From Paludibacteraceae bacterium (lineage in GTDB: Bacteria; Bacteroidota; Bacteroidia; Bacteroidales; Paludibacteraceae), in the NCBI GenBank assembly GCA_905234835.1, contig CAJOIZ010000010.1, forward strand, positions 1-57,264: 57,264 bases of DNA, in the 5' to 3' direction. Below the pieces are notes generated by a model. The model made no database searches. It saw nothing but the letters and a program-made list of their open reading frames with translations, and had not been told where the DNA came from. A program made the position numbers and the translations under genes. Positions 24,904-34,487 of the stretch are shown one piece after another. The first letter of the stretch is position 1, and every line of letters begins with the position of its first letter.

Positions 24904-25206
24904 ATGACAGAATCAACGAGAACACAGATAATACCTCGGCTGGCTCAATACTTTGAGACACAACCTGTCAAAAAAGTATGGCTCTTCGGTTCGTATGCCC
25001 GTGGGGAGGAGTGTGAGGATAGCGATGTGGATTTGTTGGTTCGGTTAGATTACTCCCAACGGATAGGACTGCGGTATTTCGGAATGTACGAAGATTTGAA
25101 ATCGCTGCTTGGCAGGTCAGTCGATTTGGTATCTGAACCTTTTTTGCATTCATTTGCAGAATCGTCTGTTAATAGAGACAAAGTGCTTGTGTATGAGAGA
25201 GCGTAG
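24904..25206 (+). CDS. mntA: MntA-type nucleotidyltransferase antitoxin
   Basis: 100 residues. The minimal nucleotidyltransferase motif GSX10DXD is complete: Gly29-Ser30, Asp41, Asp43 (LFGSYARGEECEDSDVDLL). In the HEPN-MNT toxin-antitoxin systems studied, MntA disables HepT by adding AMP to the tyrosine of the RX4HXY motif. The stop overlaps the hepT start by 14 bp, so the two are translated together. The gene begins 32 bp after the MFS transporter and may share its transcript. Confidence 0.9.
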   Translation: MTESTRTQIIPRLAQYFETQPVKKVWLFGSYARGEECEDSDVDLLVRLDYSQRIGLRYFGMYEDLKSLLGRSVDLVSEPFLHSFAESSVNRDKVLVYERA

Positions 25207-25540
25207 CAGGGATAAGGAGCGTTTGCAGCACATGCTTGAGGCAATCAATCGCATAGAAAACTATACAAGAGGGGTTGATTTTGATGCATTTATAAACAAT
25301 AGTATGATGTATTATGCGGTGATGATGAATATCAGCATCATTGGGGAGGCCGCTAATTTACTGACGTATGAATTTAGAGACGAGCATACTGAAACGCAGT
25401 GGAAATTTGTTGTGGGAACTCGGAATTATATGGTGCATGAGTATTTTCAAGTGGATGATGTAGTCGTTTGGGATGTTATTACCAATGATTTACCTATACT
25501 AAAACAGCAGATAAACAAATATCTTTTAGAGATGGAATAA
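25193..25540 (+). CDS. hepT: HepT-type HEPN ribonuclease toxin (DUF86)
   Basis: 115 residues from the ATG at 25193; a longer frame from 25109 would overlap mntA by 98 bp and adds nothing family-like. The HEPN motif RX4HXY is Arg77-Asn-Tyr-Met-Val-His82-Glu-Tyr84 (RNYMVHEYF). HepT cuts RNA and is held off by MntA encoded just before. The pair is a known defence/addiction module. Confidence 0.9.
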   Translation: MRERSRDKERLQHMLEAINRIENYTRGVDFDAFINNSMMYYAVMMNISIIGEAANLLTYEFRDEHTETQWKFVVGTRNYMVHEYFQVDDVVVWDVITNDLPILKQQINKYLLEME

Positions 25541-25567
25541 TTTGTCTGAATCTCAACAGAAATGCGA

Positions 25568-25595
25568 TATTAACTATTAACTATTAATTATTAAG
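25568..25595. repeat. heptad repeats before the SusC-like gene
   Basis: Four units ATTAACT, ATTAACT, ATTAATT, ATTAAGT with exact 7-bp period end 6 bp before the ATG. They replace any recognisable ribosome-binding site. Confidence 0.75.
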
Positions 25596-25600
25596 TCAAT

Positions 25601-28594
25601 ATGATGAAACACAAACTTATTTCCCTTGTCGCCTTTTGCGCATTGTGGCTCTGTTCAGCCGCAGTGATGGCACAGGTGACAGGTACAGTGGTGGAAGCCG
25701 CATCAGGCGAACCCATCATCGGAGCGACTGTCCTCGAAGCCGGTTCGACCAACGGTACGATTACCGACTTTGACGGCAATTTCGTGCTCAATGTGGCGGA
25801 AGGCGCCAGTCTCCAGTTCAGTTACATCGGTTTCCAGACCCAGACACTCCCCGCCAAGAACGGTATGGTGGTGCGTCTCGCCGAAGAGACCGAACAATTG
25901 GAAGAAGTGGTCGTAGTCGGATACGGCTCACAGAAAAAGAAAGAAGTGACCGGCTCCGTAGCAAGCATCAAGGAGGAAGACTTCAACCCGGGCGTACAGT
26001 CCAACCCTGCAGGATTGCTGCAAGGTAAGGTGGCGGGTCTGAACATCACGCGTTCCACTTCCGATCCTACCAGCCCGGGCTTTGATATTCAGATTCGTGG
26101 CTTCTCGACTCTGGATCAGGGTGCCGGTTCCAGCCCGCTCTTCATCGTGGACGGAGTACCCGTCAGCGGTATTGACCAGATTGCTCCTAACGATATTGCG
26201 TCTATGGACGTACTCAAGGACGGTTCGGCTGCTGCTATCTATGGTACACGCGGTACCAATGGTGTGATTATTATCACCACCAAACGCGGTGCAGGCTTCT
26301 CCGATCAGGCTCATACGGATGTTACCTACGACGGCTATGTGTCTGCCGCATGGAACAACACAAAGATGGGTATGGCTACTGCCGAAGAGTTCCGTGGACT
26401 CAGTGCACTGACCAATGGAGCTTTGACAGGTAACGATTTCGGTTACAACACCGATTGGATTTCCGAACTTACTCGCAAAGCGGCTCTCACGCACAACCAC
26501 AACCTCTCTGTTTCAGGCTCGCACAAGAACTTCTCCTACCGCGCTTCTGTCAATTTCAAGAACGCTGAAGGTATTGCCAGGGTGACTAACCGTCAGGAAC
26601 TGATGGGTAAGTTCGCTGCCGACCAGAAAGCTCTCAACGGCTGGCTCAATTTGCAGTACGATGCCTCCTATATGCACTACCGTAACGACTTCTTCTGCGG
26701 TGATTTCACGCAGGCGGCAACCCTCAATCCCACCTATCCCGTCTATGATGCCACTTCAGGAAACGGCTACTATGTCAATTTCCCCATCAACGGACAGGTC
26801 AACCCTGTTGAGGGTATGAACCTCAAGGAGTCGTACGGTGATGGCAACTATTTCCGCGGCTCTGTTCGAGCTACGCTGAATATCCTGCCTGTTCCCGGAC
26901 TCAAGTTCAGCGGATTTGCTGCTCTTGAAGAAGGCGACAACCGCTCTTTTTGGGCGAACAATAACCTCCTCAGCGCGGCTTATCTCGCTGATGCAGGGGC
27001 AGCCGGACGTAGCGGTAGCAACAACCTGAACCAACTCTATGAAGCCACAGTGGACTACGCAGGTTCATGGAACGGACATAGTCTCGTCGGAGTGGCGGGT
27101 TTCTCCTACCAGCATTTCTTTGATGACGGTGACGACATAAAGAACCAGGGATTTGCTACATATAATATCAAGTACAACTCCATTGGTGAAGGACAAGCCG
27201 ACAAGGAATACCTTGTAGTAAGTTCAGGTCGTGCTACTCATACGCTCGCTGCCGGATTCCTCCGTCTCAACTACAACTACAATGAGAAATACCTTCTCTC
27301 TGCTTCTGTTCGTGCAGAAGGTTCGTCACGCTTCGGTGCCAACAACAAGTGGGGCTACTTCCCCGCTGTCAGTGCCGGTTGGCGCATCAAAGGTGAAGAT
27401 TTCCTGCGCTCTGCTGACTGGTGCGATGAACTCAAACTCCGTGCCGGTTTCGGTATGACGGGTAACGACCTCAACAGCAACCTGATGTCTGTGGCATTAC
27501 TGAGCAAGACGGACGTAGTGACAATGAACGGGCAAGATGTATATGCATACTCAGTAACGCAGAACGTCAACCCCGACCTCCGTTGGGAGAAGAAACTGGA
27601 GTACAACGTAGGTATTGACTACGCGTTCTTCAATAGCCGCCTCTATGGTAGTTTGGATGGCTATTTCCGCCAGACACAGGACCTGCTCTGGAACTACGAA
27701 GTACCCACACCTCCCTACCAGTACGAGACGCTGCTGGCGAATGCCGGACAGATGGAGAGCTACGGTTTTGAAATAGCTCTTTCGGGTGTGCCTGTTAAGA
27801 CCAAGGACTGGAACTGGACTTCCACACTCACCCTCGCTTGGAACGACAACAAGATTACCAAGCTTAGTGACGAGACCAAAGGTTTCAACTACAAGCAGAC
27901 CATGGCGGGTAGTGTAAGCGGCAACTGCTTCAACAGTATGCAGACACAGATTCTTATCGAAGGTGAATCTGTCGGCACCTACTACGGATACAAGTTCCTC
28001 GGATTTGATGCCGCTGGCAACTGGATTTATGAGAACCGTTACGGAGAACCCTGTTTCGCTGGCGACCTCGTGGAAGCTGACCGCCGTGCACTGGGTAATG
28101 CACAGCCCAAAGTAACCTACGGTTGGAACAACACCCTCCGTTGGCGCGACCTCGACCTTACTATCTTCCTGCGTGGTGTCATTGGAAACAAACTGCTCAA
28201 TGTGACACGTTGGCAGTACACTCCTGACGGAACATCGTCATCCACCAACCAGAACGTCTTTATGAAAGACCTCCGCTCCGGCAATGGTGCGGCTGCTAAC
28301 GGTGGTGCGGTCTTTGCTGACCATACCCACTTCTCTGATTACTGGCTGGAGAACGGTTCCTACCTCAAGTGTGACAACATAACGCTCGGTTACACTTTCC
28401 GTTTCAAGGATAACAACTACATCCGTTCGCTCCGTCTCACCGCAACAGGTCAGAACCTCTTCACCATCAGCGGATACAGCGGACAAGACCCCGAAGTTAA
28501 TACCACCGCTGTTTGGTCGGCGGGTATAGACTACGTAAGCTTCTATCCCAAAACGGCAAGTTTCCTGTTTGGTGTCAATCTTAATCTGTTCTAA
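25601..28594 (+). CDS. SusC/RagA-like TonB-dependent outer-membrane transporter
   Basis: 997 residues, full length. Signal peptide (MMKHKLISLVAFCALWLCSA), then a carboxypeptidase-D-like regulatory domain (VTGTVVEAASGEPIIGATV), a TonB box region (LEEVVVVGYGSQKKKEVTGS), plug domain (about 110-230) with DVLKDGSAAAIYGTRGTNGV, and a 22-strand barrel ending LFGVNLNLF. It imports oligosaccharides with energy from TonB. Paired with the SusD-like gene 19 bp downstream. A second methionine at 25604 could equally be the start. Confidence 0.95.
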   Translation: MMKHKLISLVAFCALWLCSAAVMAQVTGTVVEAASGEPIIGATVLEAGSTNGTITDFDGNFVLNVAEGASLQFSYIGFQTQTLPAKNGMVVRLAEETEQLEEVVVVGYGSQKKKEVTGSVASIKEEDFNPGVQSNPAGLLQGKVAGLNITRSTSDPTSPGFDIQIRGFSTLDQGAGSSPLFIVDGVPVSGIDQIAPNDIASMDVLKDGSAAAIYGTRGTNGVIIITTKRGAGFSDQAHTDVTYDGYVSAAWNNTKMGMATAEEFRGLSALTNGALTGNDFGYNTDWISELTRKAALTHNHNLSVSGSHKNFSYRASVNFKNAEGIARVTNRQELMGKFAADQKALNGWLNLQYDASYMHYRNDFFCGDFTQAATLNPTYPVYDATSGNGYYVNFPINGQVNPVEGMNLKESYGDGNYFRGSVRATLNILPVPGLKFSGFAALEEGDNRSFWANNNLLSAAYLADAGAAGRSGSNNLNQLYEATVDYAGSWNGHSLVGVAGFSYQHFFDDGDDIKNQGFATYNIKYNSIGEGQADKEYLVVSSGRATHTLAAGFLRLNYNYNEKYLLSASVRAEGSSRFGANNKWGYFPAVSAGWRIKGEDFLRSADWCDELKLRAGFGMTGNDLNSNLMSVALLSKTDVVTMNGQDVYAYSVTQNVNPDLRWEKKLEYNVGIDYAFFNSRLYGSLDGYFRQTQDLLWNYEVPTPPYQYETLLANAGQMESYGFEIALSGVPVKTKDWNWTSTLTLAWNDNKITKLSDETKGFNYKQTMAGSVSGNCFNSMQTQILIEGESVGTYYGYKFLGFDAAGNWIYENRYGEPCFAGDLVEADRRALGNAQPKVTYGWNNTLRWRDLDLTIFLRGVIGNKLLNVTRWQYTPDGTSSSTNQNVFMKDLRSGNGAAANGGAVFADHTHFSDYWLENGSYLKCDNITLGYTFRFKDNNYIRSLRLTATGQNLFTISGYSGQDPEVNTTAVWSAGIDYVSFYPKTASFLFGVNLNLF

Positions 28595-28613
28595 TTAAGG
28601 AAAGGATACAACT

Positions 28614-30452
28614 ATGAAAAAGTATATATATTCCGCACTCATCGCTGTTCTGTGTCTCTCCGCTTTCACCTCCTGCGAGGATATGCTCAAGGAAGACACC
28701 TTCGGCAAACCTACCGCCGATGAGATTTTGAGCAACGAGGACAATATCGTCCTAATGGTGGCGCAAGCCTATGCTGACCTCAAGTTCGTCCACGACCACT
28801 GGGGCTATTGGGGTGTCAATACCCTTACTGCTGACGAAGGTCTGTGTCCCACACGCGCCGGAGGCGACTGGGCGGACGGTGGCTACTGGAAGAACCTCAA
28901 CACCCACAACTGGAACGCTTACGGTGAAGCCTTCAAATGCATCTGGAACCGTACCGTATCGGGTGCTGTACTCTGCAACAACCTCCTCCAGACCCTTGCT
29001 GATGCGCAGGACAATATGGCAGAGGCGACATACAAACAATATAAGGGCGAATTGGAAGTGCTCCGTTCGTACTACTACTATATGCTCTTCGACTGCTTCG
29101 GACGCATACCGTATATGGAGGACTATTCCGACCGTCACGAAGAACTGCTTGACCCGCAGATTACGTGGGTACACCTTGTAGCCTGCTTGGAGAACAATGC
29201 TCCCAATATGGTGGTGGTTAATGACGGCAACCGCGCATCTCAGCTCGGTCGTATGACACAGGGCGCAGCCTATACGCTCCTCGCACGTCTGTACCTTAAT
29301 GCCGAATCGTTCGGAGTTAATCCTGCTACCGTGATGAATACGACACATACCATTACGTACTCCAACGGTGACTCGCAGACACGCACCCCGATGAGCGAAA
29401 TCGACAAAGACCTGACTGGCTTTACCGCCATCAGCTCTTCAGAAGACTTCTACAGGAACGCCAACCGCTGCTGCGACAAGGTTATCGCTTCGGGTGCATA
29501 CGCTATTGAAAGCAACTACTTCAACAATTTCCTGATGTTCAACGAGAAGTCCAATGAGAACATCCTCGTCATTGTGGAAGACGGTTCGAAGGACAACGAG
29601 CGCAACGTGGACAAAGTGAAGAACAAACTGCAGATTTCCTTCCTTACCCTTCACTATGCACACCAGGTTCTTTGGCCCAAAATGCAGGACAAACCGTGGA
29701 ACGGCTTCTGCGCACGTCCCGATTATCTGAAGATTTTCAACGGACATGACTGTCGTGGTGCCGGTATCGGCGTGGAAGATGACGGTACACATAACCCTCA
29801 CCAGTGGGCTTGGTTCGTAGGACCGCTCTACAAGCAGGGTAGCAACGACATTATCGTGGATGCCAACAAGTCCTGCACGGCGGACTCGCTCGTTATTCTC
29901 ACTCCGGAAATCACTTCCGACCCCTCCAAACCTGTCACTGAGAACAGCTCGCTTACTGAGGCGATTCGTACCTGCGGCGCACGTATGATTAAGTACCAGA
30001 TTGACACTGCCGGAACCTACCGTTACTGCGAGAACGACTTCGTTTTGTTCCGCTATGCCGATGTCATTCTGATGAAAGCGGAGGCAATAGCACGCGGAGC
30101 AGGTTCTGCTACGGGCGAATATAACGCTGCTGTCAGCGCAATGAAGAAACGTGCGTTCGCTTATTCGGCCAACCCCGAAAGTGACTTCGATGCCGCTTAT
30201 CCCGATGCCTTTAACGGTCTTTCCAATGACCTTACAACGGGTATCCTTGCCGAACGCGGACGCGAACTCAGTTGGGAGTGTGCACGACGCCGTGACCTCA
30301 TACGTTTCGGACAGTTCGAGAAAGTGCAGTATGTCAGCGGAGCAGGTATGAACAACACACGCCGCTGGTTCCCCATTCCTTACAGCGTACTCCAGAAATC
30401 CAGTATCAAGGAGGACGGCACGCCTTATTGGACCCAGAACGAAGGCTATTGA
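28614..30452 (+). CDS. SusD/RagB-like outer-membrane lipoprotein
   Basis: 612 residues. Lipoprotein signal MKKYIYSALIAVLCLSAF with lipobox TSC. The helical TPR-like SusD core and the C-terminal SusD domain with RRDLIRFGQFEK are present; the protein ends near WFPIPYSVLQ and YWTQNEGY, as usual. It lies over the SusC barrel and binds glycan. Glycine and tryptophan-rich insertions (WGYWGVNTLTADEGL, HNPHQWAWFVGPLYKQ) make it longer than many relatives. Confidence 0.94.
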   Translation: MKKYIYSALIAVLCLSAFTSCEDMLKEDTFGKPTADEILSNEDNIVLMVAQAYADLKFVHDHWGYWGVNTLTADEGLCPTRAGGDWADGGYWKNLNTHNWNAYGEAFKCIWNRTVSGAVLCNNLLQTLADAQDNMAEATYKQYKGELEVLRSYYYYMLFDCFGRIPYMEDYSDRHEELLDPQITWVHLVACLENNAPNMVVVNDGNRASQLGRMTQGAAYTLLARLYLNAESFGVNPATVMNTTHTITYSNGDSQTRTPMSEIDKDLTGFTAISSSEDFYRNANRCCDKVIASGAYAIESNYFNNFLMFNEKSNENILVIVEDGSKDNERNVDKVKNKLQISFLTLHYAHQVLWPKMQDKPWNGFCARPDYLKIFNGHDCRGAGIGVEDDGTHNPHQWAWFVGPLYKQGSNDIIVDANKSCTADSLVILTPEITSDPSKPVTENSSLTEAIRTCGARMIKYQIDTAGTYRYCENDFVLFRYADVILMKAEAIARGAGSATGEYNAAVSAMKKRAFAYSANPESDFDAAYPDAFNGLSNDLTTGILAERGRELSWECARRRDLIRFGQFEKVQYVSGAGMNNTRRWFPIPYSVLQKSSIKEDGTPYWTQNEGY

Positions 30453-30464
30453 TAACCGATTGGC

Positions 30465-30480
30465 ACGGTATTTGTACCGT
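30465..30480 (+). terminator. stem-loop between susD-like and susE-like genes
   Basis: ACGGTA-TTTG-TACCGT, a 6-bp stem without a long T run. More likely an RNA-stability or attenuation hairpin than a full terminator. Confidence 0.4.
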
Positions 30481-30567
30481 CTGAAAAGGTATGTAATTTG
30501 AAACAAACAAATACACTGCGAAAGCATGTATAATTAACCTAATTAACTAACCAAAAAACTTACAAAC

Positions 30568-32085
30568 ATGAAAAAACTCAGTTTGCTGATGTGTGCAGTT
30601 GCTTCTTTTGGTATGCTGTTCACATCTTGTAACAATGATGAACCGAAACAACCCATTGACACGGGTAAGCTGCTGACCAGCGGTGCTTACGTGATAGGCG
30701 AGGCTACCGGCTACGCAACTCTCGATGCTGAAGGTGTGATTGCCACAGGTATGGCTACCGGTCTGAATGAAAAAACCGGCGAAACACGCGAAGGCATGTT
30801 CGAGAAGTACATCGTTCTCGAAGGCAACAAGGATTTCCAGATTGTTTTCAAAGAGGGTAACACCTACACCTATTATGGTGCCAATCTTCAGGAAGCTCAG
30901 CTTGCTACCGATGGTCAGGAATTGGCAGGTATGAAAGGCGCACTCATGCAGGATGCCAAGATGAAAGTAAACGCTACTGGATTCTACCACATCATTCTTG
31001 ATTTCAACAAGGACGAACTGCTTAACGGCACAGGCGGCGCACAAATCGTTGTAGCTCCTGTTGAATGGGGTATTGCAGGTTCTATGAACAGCTGGGGCTT
31101 CACCGCTGCTGACCAACAGCCGCAGGTACAGGCCAAACAGAATGAAATCACTTGGACGTGGACTGATGCCGAACTCCCTGCTAACACTGAGTTCAAATTC
31201 AAACACTCCGCCGTTTGGAAAATCTTCTTGGATGATGCACAACAGGTAAGCGCTAACACCAACCTCGGTACAGGTATGGTTCCCAATGGTGCTAATATGG
31301 TTGTAGAGAACGGTGGTCTGTACAAGATCGTTCTGACCTTCAAGATGGCGAAAGGTGACATCAAAGAGTCCTATTCCTACACCATGGAAAAGACCGGTGA
31401 CGTAGTCGTTAAAGACTATTCTGAAGTGGTTCTCTGCGTTGTAGGTGATGCCGTAGCTGAACAGACTGGTGCTGAAGCTGATGCAGCCGGTGATGCCGGT
31501 GGCTGGGGCTGGGGTAACCGCTTCAGTATGGGCAAACCCGCCAAGAGCGGAAATGTTTACACTTGGACTGCTACAATGAACCTCCTCGCAGCAGGTGGCT
31601 GCAAAGTACGTTCGTACAACACTACGGATGAACTCTATGTGGAAGCAGGTATGGAAGGCGGTTCCGACAATATCACTGTTCCTGCTGATGGTATGTATAA
31701 AGTAACCTTCACGCTCAATGCCGAGACCAATGCGAAGACCGTTCTTCTCGAAGGTGAAGGTGGTGCCGTTGAACCCGAAAAGCACATGGTTACCGTACGT
31801 GCACAAATGCCTTCTGATTGGACCAACACTCCTACCGCTTGGGTTTGGCCTACCGGTGGAGACGGTTCGGCTGCTACTCTTACACAAGAAGGTAACTGGT
31901 GGGTTTATACCACTCCCGAAGCTGTTGTTAGCCTTAACATCATCTTCCGTAATGGTGACAATTGGGACAACGGACAGACTGTTGACATTACAGGCTTGAC
32001 CGAGAATATCTGCCTGCAGATTGAAGAGGCAGAAACCGCTGACGATGCCGGTCATCGTCAATACCACGAGATAGCTTGTGAATAA
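30568..32085 (+). CDS. SusE/SusF-like starch-binding outer-membrane lipoprotein
   Basis: 505 residues. Lipoprotein signal MKKLSLLMCAVASFGMLFTS followed by Cys. Repeated starch-binding Ig/CBM modules: VEWGIAGSMNSWGFT (about residues 166-180) is a SusE/SusF hallmark, followed by more beta-sandwich modules and a C-terminal CBM26-like part (VRAQMPSDWTNTPTAWVWP, about 405-425, and NIIFRNGDNWDNGQT). It binds glucans at the cell surface for SusC/SusD. No amylase is encoded in the window, so the enzymes must be elsewhere. The substrate (alpha-glucan) is inferred. Confidence 0.85.
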   Translation: MKKLSLLMCAVASFGMLFTSCNNDEPKQPIDTGKLLTSGAYVIGEATGYATLDAEGVIATGMATGLNEKTGETREGMFEKYIVLEGNKDFQIVFKEGNTYTYYGANLQEAQLATDGQELAGMKGALMQDAKMKVNATGFYHIILDFNKDELLNGTGGAQIVVAPVEWGIAGSMNSWGFTAADQQPQVQAKQNEITWTWTDAELPANTEFKFKHSAVWKIFLDDAQQVSANTNLGTGMVPNGANMVVENGGLYKIVLTFKMAKGDIKESYSYTMEKTGDVVVKDYSEVVLCVVGDAVAEQTGAEADAAGDAGGWGWGNRFSMGKPAKSGNVYTWTATMNLLAAGGCKVRSYNTTDELYVEAGMEGGSDNITVPADGMYKVTFTLNAETNAKTVLLEGEGGAVEPEKHMVTVRAQMPSDWTNTPTAWVWPTGGDGSAATLTQEGNWWVYTTPEAVVSLNIIFRNGDNWDNGQTVDITGLTENICLQIEEAETADDAGHRQYHEIACE

Positions 32086-32125
32086 GCGCGTTTGACCCAC
32101 ACACAGGCATTTTGCCTGATACATA

Positions 32126-32164
32126 AAAATCTGTCTGACAATGTTGCATTGTCAGACAGATTTT
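32126..32164. terminator. bidirectional terminator after the Sus-like genes
   Basis: A perfect 18-bp inverted repeat (AAAATCTGTCTGACAATG and its complement) with loop TTG. A and T runs at either side serve both the SusE-like gene and the convergent sufE gene. Confidence 0.9.
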
Positions 32165-32203
32165 CAATTCGGTAATTGTTAATGTCTTTGTTCCCCTTGT
32201 CAA

Positions 32204-32635
32204 TTATTTGGGGAGGCTTTGGGAAAGGAAGGCGAGGGCGAAGAGGCGCATCTGCTTGAGCATGGCGGCGAGGCCGTTGCTGCGGGTGGGGGAGAGGTGT
32301 TCACGAAGTTGGATGCGGTCGATGAAATAGAGGTCGGCATCTGCAATCTCGCGTGGCGTATGGTCGCCTAAAACGCGAATAAGCAGAGCCACTATCCCCT
32401 TGACAAGGATGGCGTCCGAATCGCCATGATAAGTAATCGTACCGTCCTCGTTCATACGGCACGTGAACCATACGCGGCTCTGGCAACCGTCAATCAGGTT
32501 CTGCTCCGTGCGGCTTTCTTCAGGAAACGCGGGCAGCGAATTGCCGTAGTCGATAAGCAGTGAATAGCGGTCCATCCAGTCGTCAAACTGACTGAACTCT
32601 TCAATGATTTCGTCTTGTATGTCGTTGATGAGCAT
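32204..32635 (-). CDS. sufE: SufE-family sulfur acceptor
   Basis: 143 residues. The catalytic cysteine is Cys51 in the conserved LIDGCQSRVW. SufE takes persulfide sulfur from the cysteine desulfurase SufS and hands it to the SufBCD scaffold in iron-sulfur cluster assembly. The C-terminal helices NGLAAMLKQMR are typical. No other suf genes are adjacent. Heptad repeats lie directly before its start (32638-32682). Confidence 0.92.
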   Translation of the reverse strand: MLINDIQDEIIEEFSQFDDWMDRYSLLIDYGNSLPAFPEESRTEQNLIDGCQSRVWFTCRMNEDGTITYHGDSDAILVKGIVALLIRVLGDHTPREIADADLYFIDRIQLREHLSPTRSNGLAAMLKQMRLFALAFLSQSLPK

Positions 32636-32637
32636 TG

Positions 32638-32682
32638 TTATAGTTGATAGTTGATAGTTGATAGAAGTTGAGAGTTTATAGA
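32638..32682. repeat. heptad repeats between aroK and sufE
   Basis: Three AGTTGAT units in a row plus related AGTTGAG and AGTTTAT; 7-bp period in a housekeeping operon gap. Confidence 0.75.
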
Positions 32683-33251
32683 TTTTGTCTCTTCAGCCAT
32701 GAAATGATGGACTCGGCGAGCTGTTCGTCGGCATCTTCAGTGAAACCGGGGGCATCCACTACGTGGTCGGCTTTCAAGTAGTATTCTTCGCGTGCGGCTA
32801 ATTGTGGTGAAATGAACGATAGTAACTCTTCTTCTGTTCGACCCTGCAAGACGGGACGTTCGCTCAAGTCGGTTAGCATCAGCCGCTTGGCAAGGTCGCG
32901 TGCTTCCCAGCGCAGATAAATGCTGGTGCCTAATTCGGCAAGACATTCCATATTATCCTCATAGCACGGATAGCCGCCGCCTGTGGCATACACTACATTC
33001 TCGTATGGAGACATATCCGCTATGTCTTCCAGCACGTATTTCTCTTTGCGCCGGAAAGCGTCTATGCCGAATTGGCGGATATACTCGTTGGGGGTATAGC
33101 CGTGAATCTGCAGAAAAGCGTCATCCAAGTCCACAAAATGCCATCCTATACGCTCCGCCAAACGTTTGCCGACGGTGGTCTTGCCTGCCGCCATATAGCC
33201 TATCAGGTAGATAGGGCGGCTTGCTACTGTTTCGGATTTGTCTCTTTGCAT
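32676..33251 (-). CDS. aroK: shikimate kinase
   Basis: 191 residues from the ATG at 33251, which gives the expected start before PIYLIGYMAAGKTTVGKRLA; a longer frame from 33317 would overlap the upstream gene by 94 bp. P-loop GYMAAGKTT at residues 18-26; shikimate-binding DLDD and GGGYP; lid region LSERPVL. Phosphorylates shikimate in the aromatic amino acid pathway. It overlaps the previous gene by 28 bp. Confidence 0.93.
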   Translation of the reverse strand: MQRDKSETVASRPIYLIGYMAAGKTTVGKRLAERIGWHFVDLDDAFLQIHGYTPNEYIRQFGIDAFRRKEKYVLEDIADMSPYENVVYATGGGYPCYEDNMECLAELGTSIYLRWEARDLAKRLMLTDLSERPVLQGRTEEELLSFISPQLAAREEYYLKADHVVDAPGFTEDADEQLAESIISWLKRQNL

Positions 33252-33610
33252 TTTTGTTGTTCGGCTTTCCAGCGTTTCTCGTCTTCGTCCAATATGAGGT
33301 AGGTATTGTCCCGCCATTTAATGCTGTCGTTCTCAATGTACGCTTCAGGAAAAACGGCGTTGGGGTAGGGGGATGGTATCTCCCCTTTTTCTCCGCCTTG
33401 CGCATCTTCTACAATCACGATGGACGAGCAGACGGGTGCGCATACCGTAATCACTATCAGCACGGAGTCTTCGTTCACCATGAGTGTGTCGCGGCTGAAT
33501 GTCGTAACAGGAGCCATATCCTGTTCGCCGGCAGTCACAGATTCCTGTGCGTACAGACCCGCACTAAGCAAGGCGGCACACAACAGCAGTGTTTTACGGA
33601 GTTGTTTCAC
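33224..33610 (-). CDS. hypothetical secreted protein
   Basis: 128 residues with a signal peptide (MKQLRKTLLLCAALLSAGLY, cleavage after AQ). The mature part is short and polar, with TLMVNEDSVLIVITVCAP and a lysine-rich end. No family recognised. It overlaps ispF by 4 bp on one side and aroK by 28 bp on the other, so it is translated with both. A periplasmic role unconnected to them is likely. Confidence 0.7.
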   Translation of the reverse strand: MKQLRKTLLLCAALLSAGLYAQESVTAGEQDMAPVTTFSRDTLMVNEDSVLIVITVCAPVCSSIVIVEDAQGGEKGEIPSPYPNAVFPEAYIENDSIKWRDNTYLILDEDEKRWKAEQQKCKETNPKQ

Positions 33611-34101
33611 GGTATCGTATTTTGTTGGCGTTTGTCAATCAGCACAACGGCTTGTGCGGCGATACCTTCCTCCCGTCCGACAAATCCGAGGTGTTCAGTG
33701 GTGGTGGCTTTGATACTCACACTGTCCACAGGCACGCCCATTGTGTCAGCTACACACTGCCGCATAGGTTCGATGTACCGAGCGAGTTTGGGCTGTTGTG
33801 CGCAGATGGTGCAGTCGCAGTTTCCTAATTCGTATCCTTTTTCGCGCAGCATTTGCATCACGCGGCGGAGCAGAATCTTGGAATCTATACCCTCGTATTC
33901 ATTGCCTGCGGTGTCAGGGAAATGGAAACCGATGTCTCGCATGGCTGCGGCTCCTAACAGCGCATCGCAAAGAGCATGAATCAGCACATCGGCATCCGAA
34001 TGACCGAGCAAGCCCCGTTCATACGGGATGCGAATGCCCCCTAACCACAACTCGCGGCCGGGGGCAAAAGCATGAACGTCATAGCCGAATCCTATGCGCA
34101 T
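33607..34101 (-). CDS. ispF: 2-C-methyl-D-erythritol 2,4-cyclodiphosphate synthase
   Basis: 164 residues. Zinc ligands Asp8, His10 (GYDVHAF) and His42 (HSDADVLIHALCDALLGAA is the family signature) are all present. Makes the cyclic diphosphate of the MEP isoprenoid pathway. It lies downstream of porV on the same strand; I recall the same order (FAH-like, porU, porV, ispF) in Porphyromonas gingivalis. Confidence 0.96.
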   Translation of the reverse strand: MRIGFGYDVHAFAPGRELWLGGIRIPYERGLLGHSDADVLIHALCDALLGAAAMRDIGFHFPDTAGNEYEGIDSKILLRRVMQMLREKGYELGNCDCTICAQQPKLARYIEPMRQCVADTMGVPVDSVSIKATTTEHLGFVGREEGIAAQAVVLIDKRQQNTIP

Positions 34102-34487
34102 ATTCCTGTTAATAATTATGAATTAATAATTAATATTGTCAATCCTTTGAAAAAACATTGTAACCATTCTGCCGATTAGAAGTTTGATGACTTAACCGAT
34201 TGGGACTGCAAAGGGCAGTTTTTTACAAGTTTTTTTTGTCAAAAATAGCGGCGTTCCCGTTCATTCGTCTTTCATTCGTCTTTCATTCGTCGTTCATTGC
34301 CTGTTCACAAAGTGCCTTCATCCCTTTATTCATCGGTTACGCGAGTGCTTTTTTTTTCAGAAGTATCCGTGCAGTAAAAGCGACATTCTTACATTAACCC
34401 CAATCGGTCATTAGACCGAATATGGGTGTTATGTTTCTTCCACACAATCAGGTATACTATGCAATATTAATTATTAACTATTAACTC
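34102..34487. repeat. intergenic region with heptad and 11-bp repeats
   Basis: 34108-34140 has TTAATAA/TTATGAA heptamers. 34261-34304 has three 11-bp units TCATTCGTCTT (one varied) and a degenerate fourth. 34464-34495 has ATTAACT heptamers running into the porV stop codon. ACTGCAAAGGGCAGT at 34205-34219 nearly matches a segment inside the MITE at 3763-3777. A hairpin at about 34396-34430 (CGGTC-ATTA-GACCG core) may terminate porV. No gene. Confidence 0.7.

Noticed and set aside
30547..32124. 525-codon minus-strand frame opposite the SusE/F-like gene
   Set aside because: Shadow caused by low stop frequency on that strand; the plus strand has a lipoprotein signal and binding modules.
34200..34397. 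65-codon plus-strand frame downstream of ispF
   Set aside because: Crosses 11-bp repeats and T runs; no coding character.
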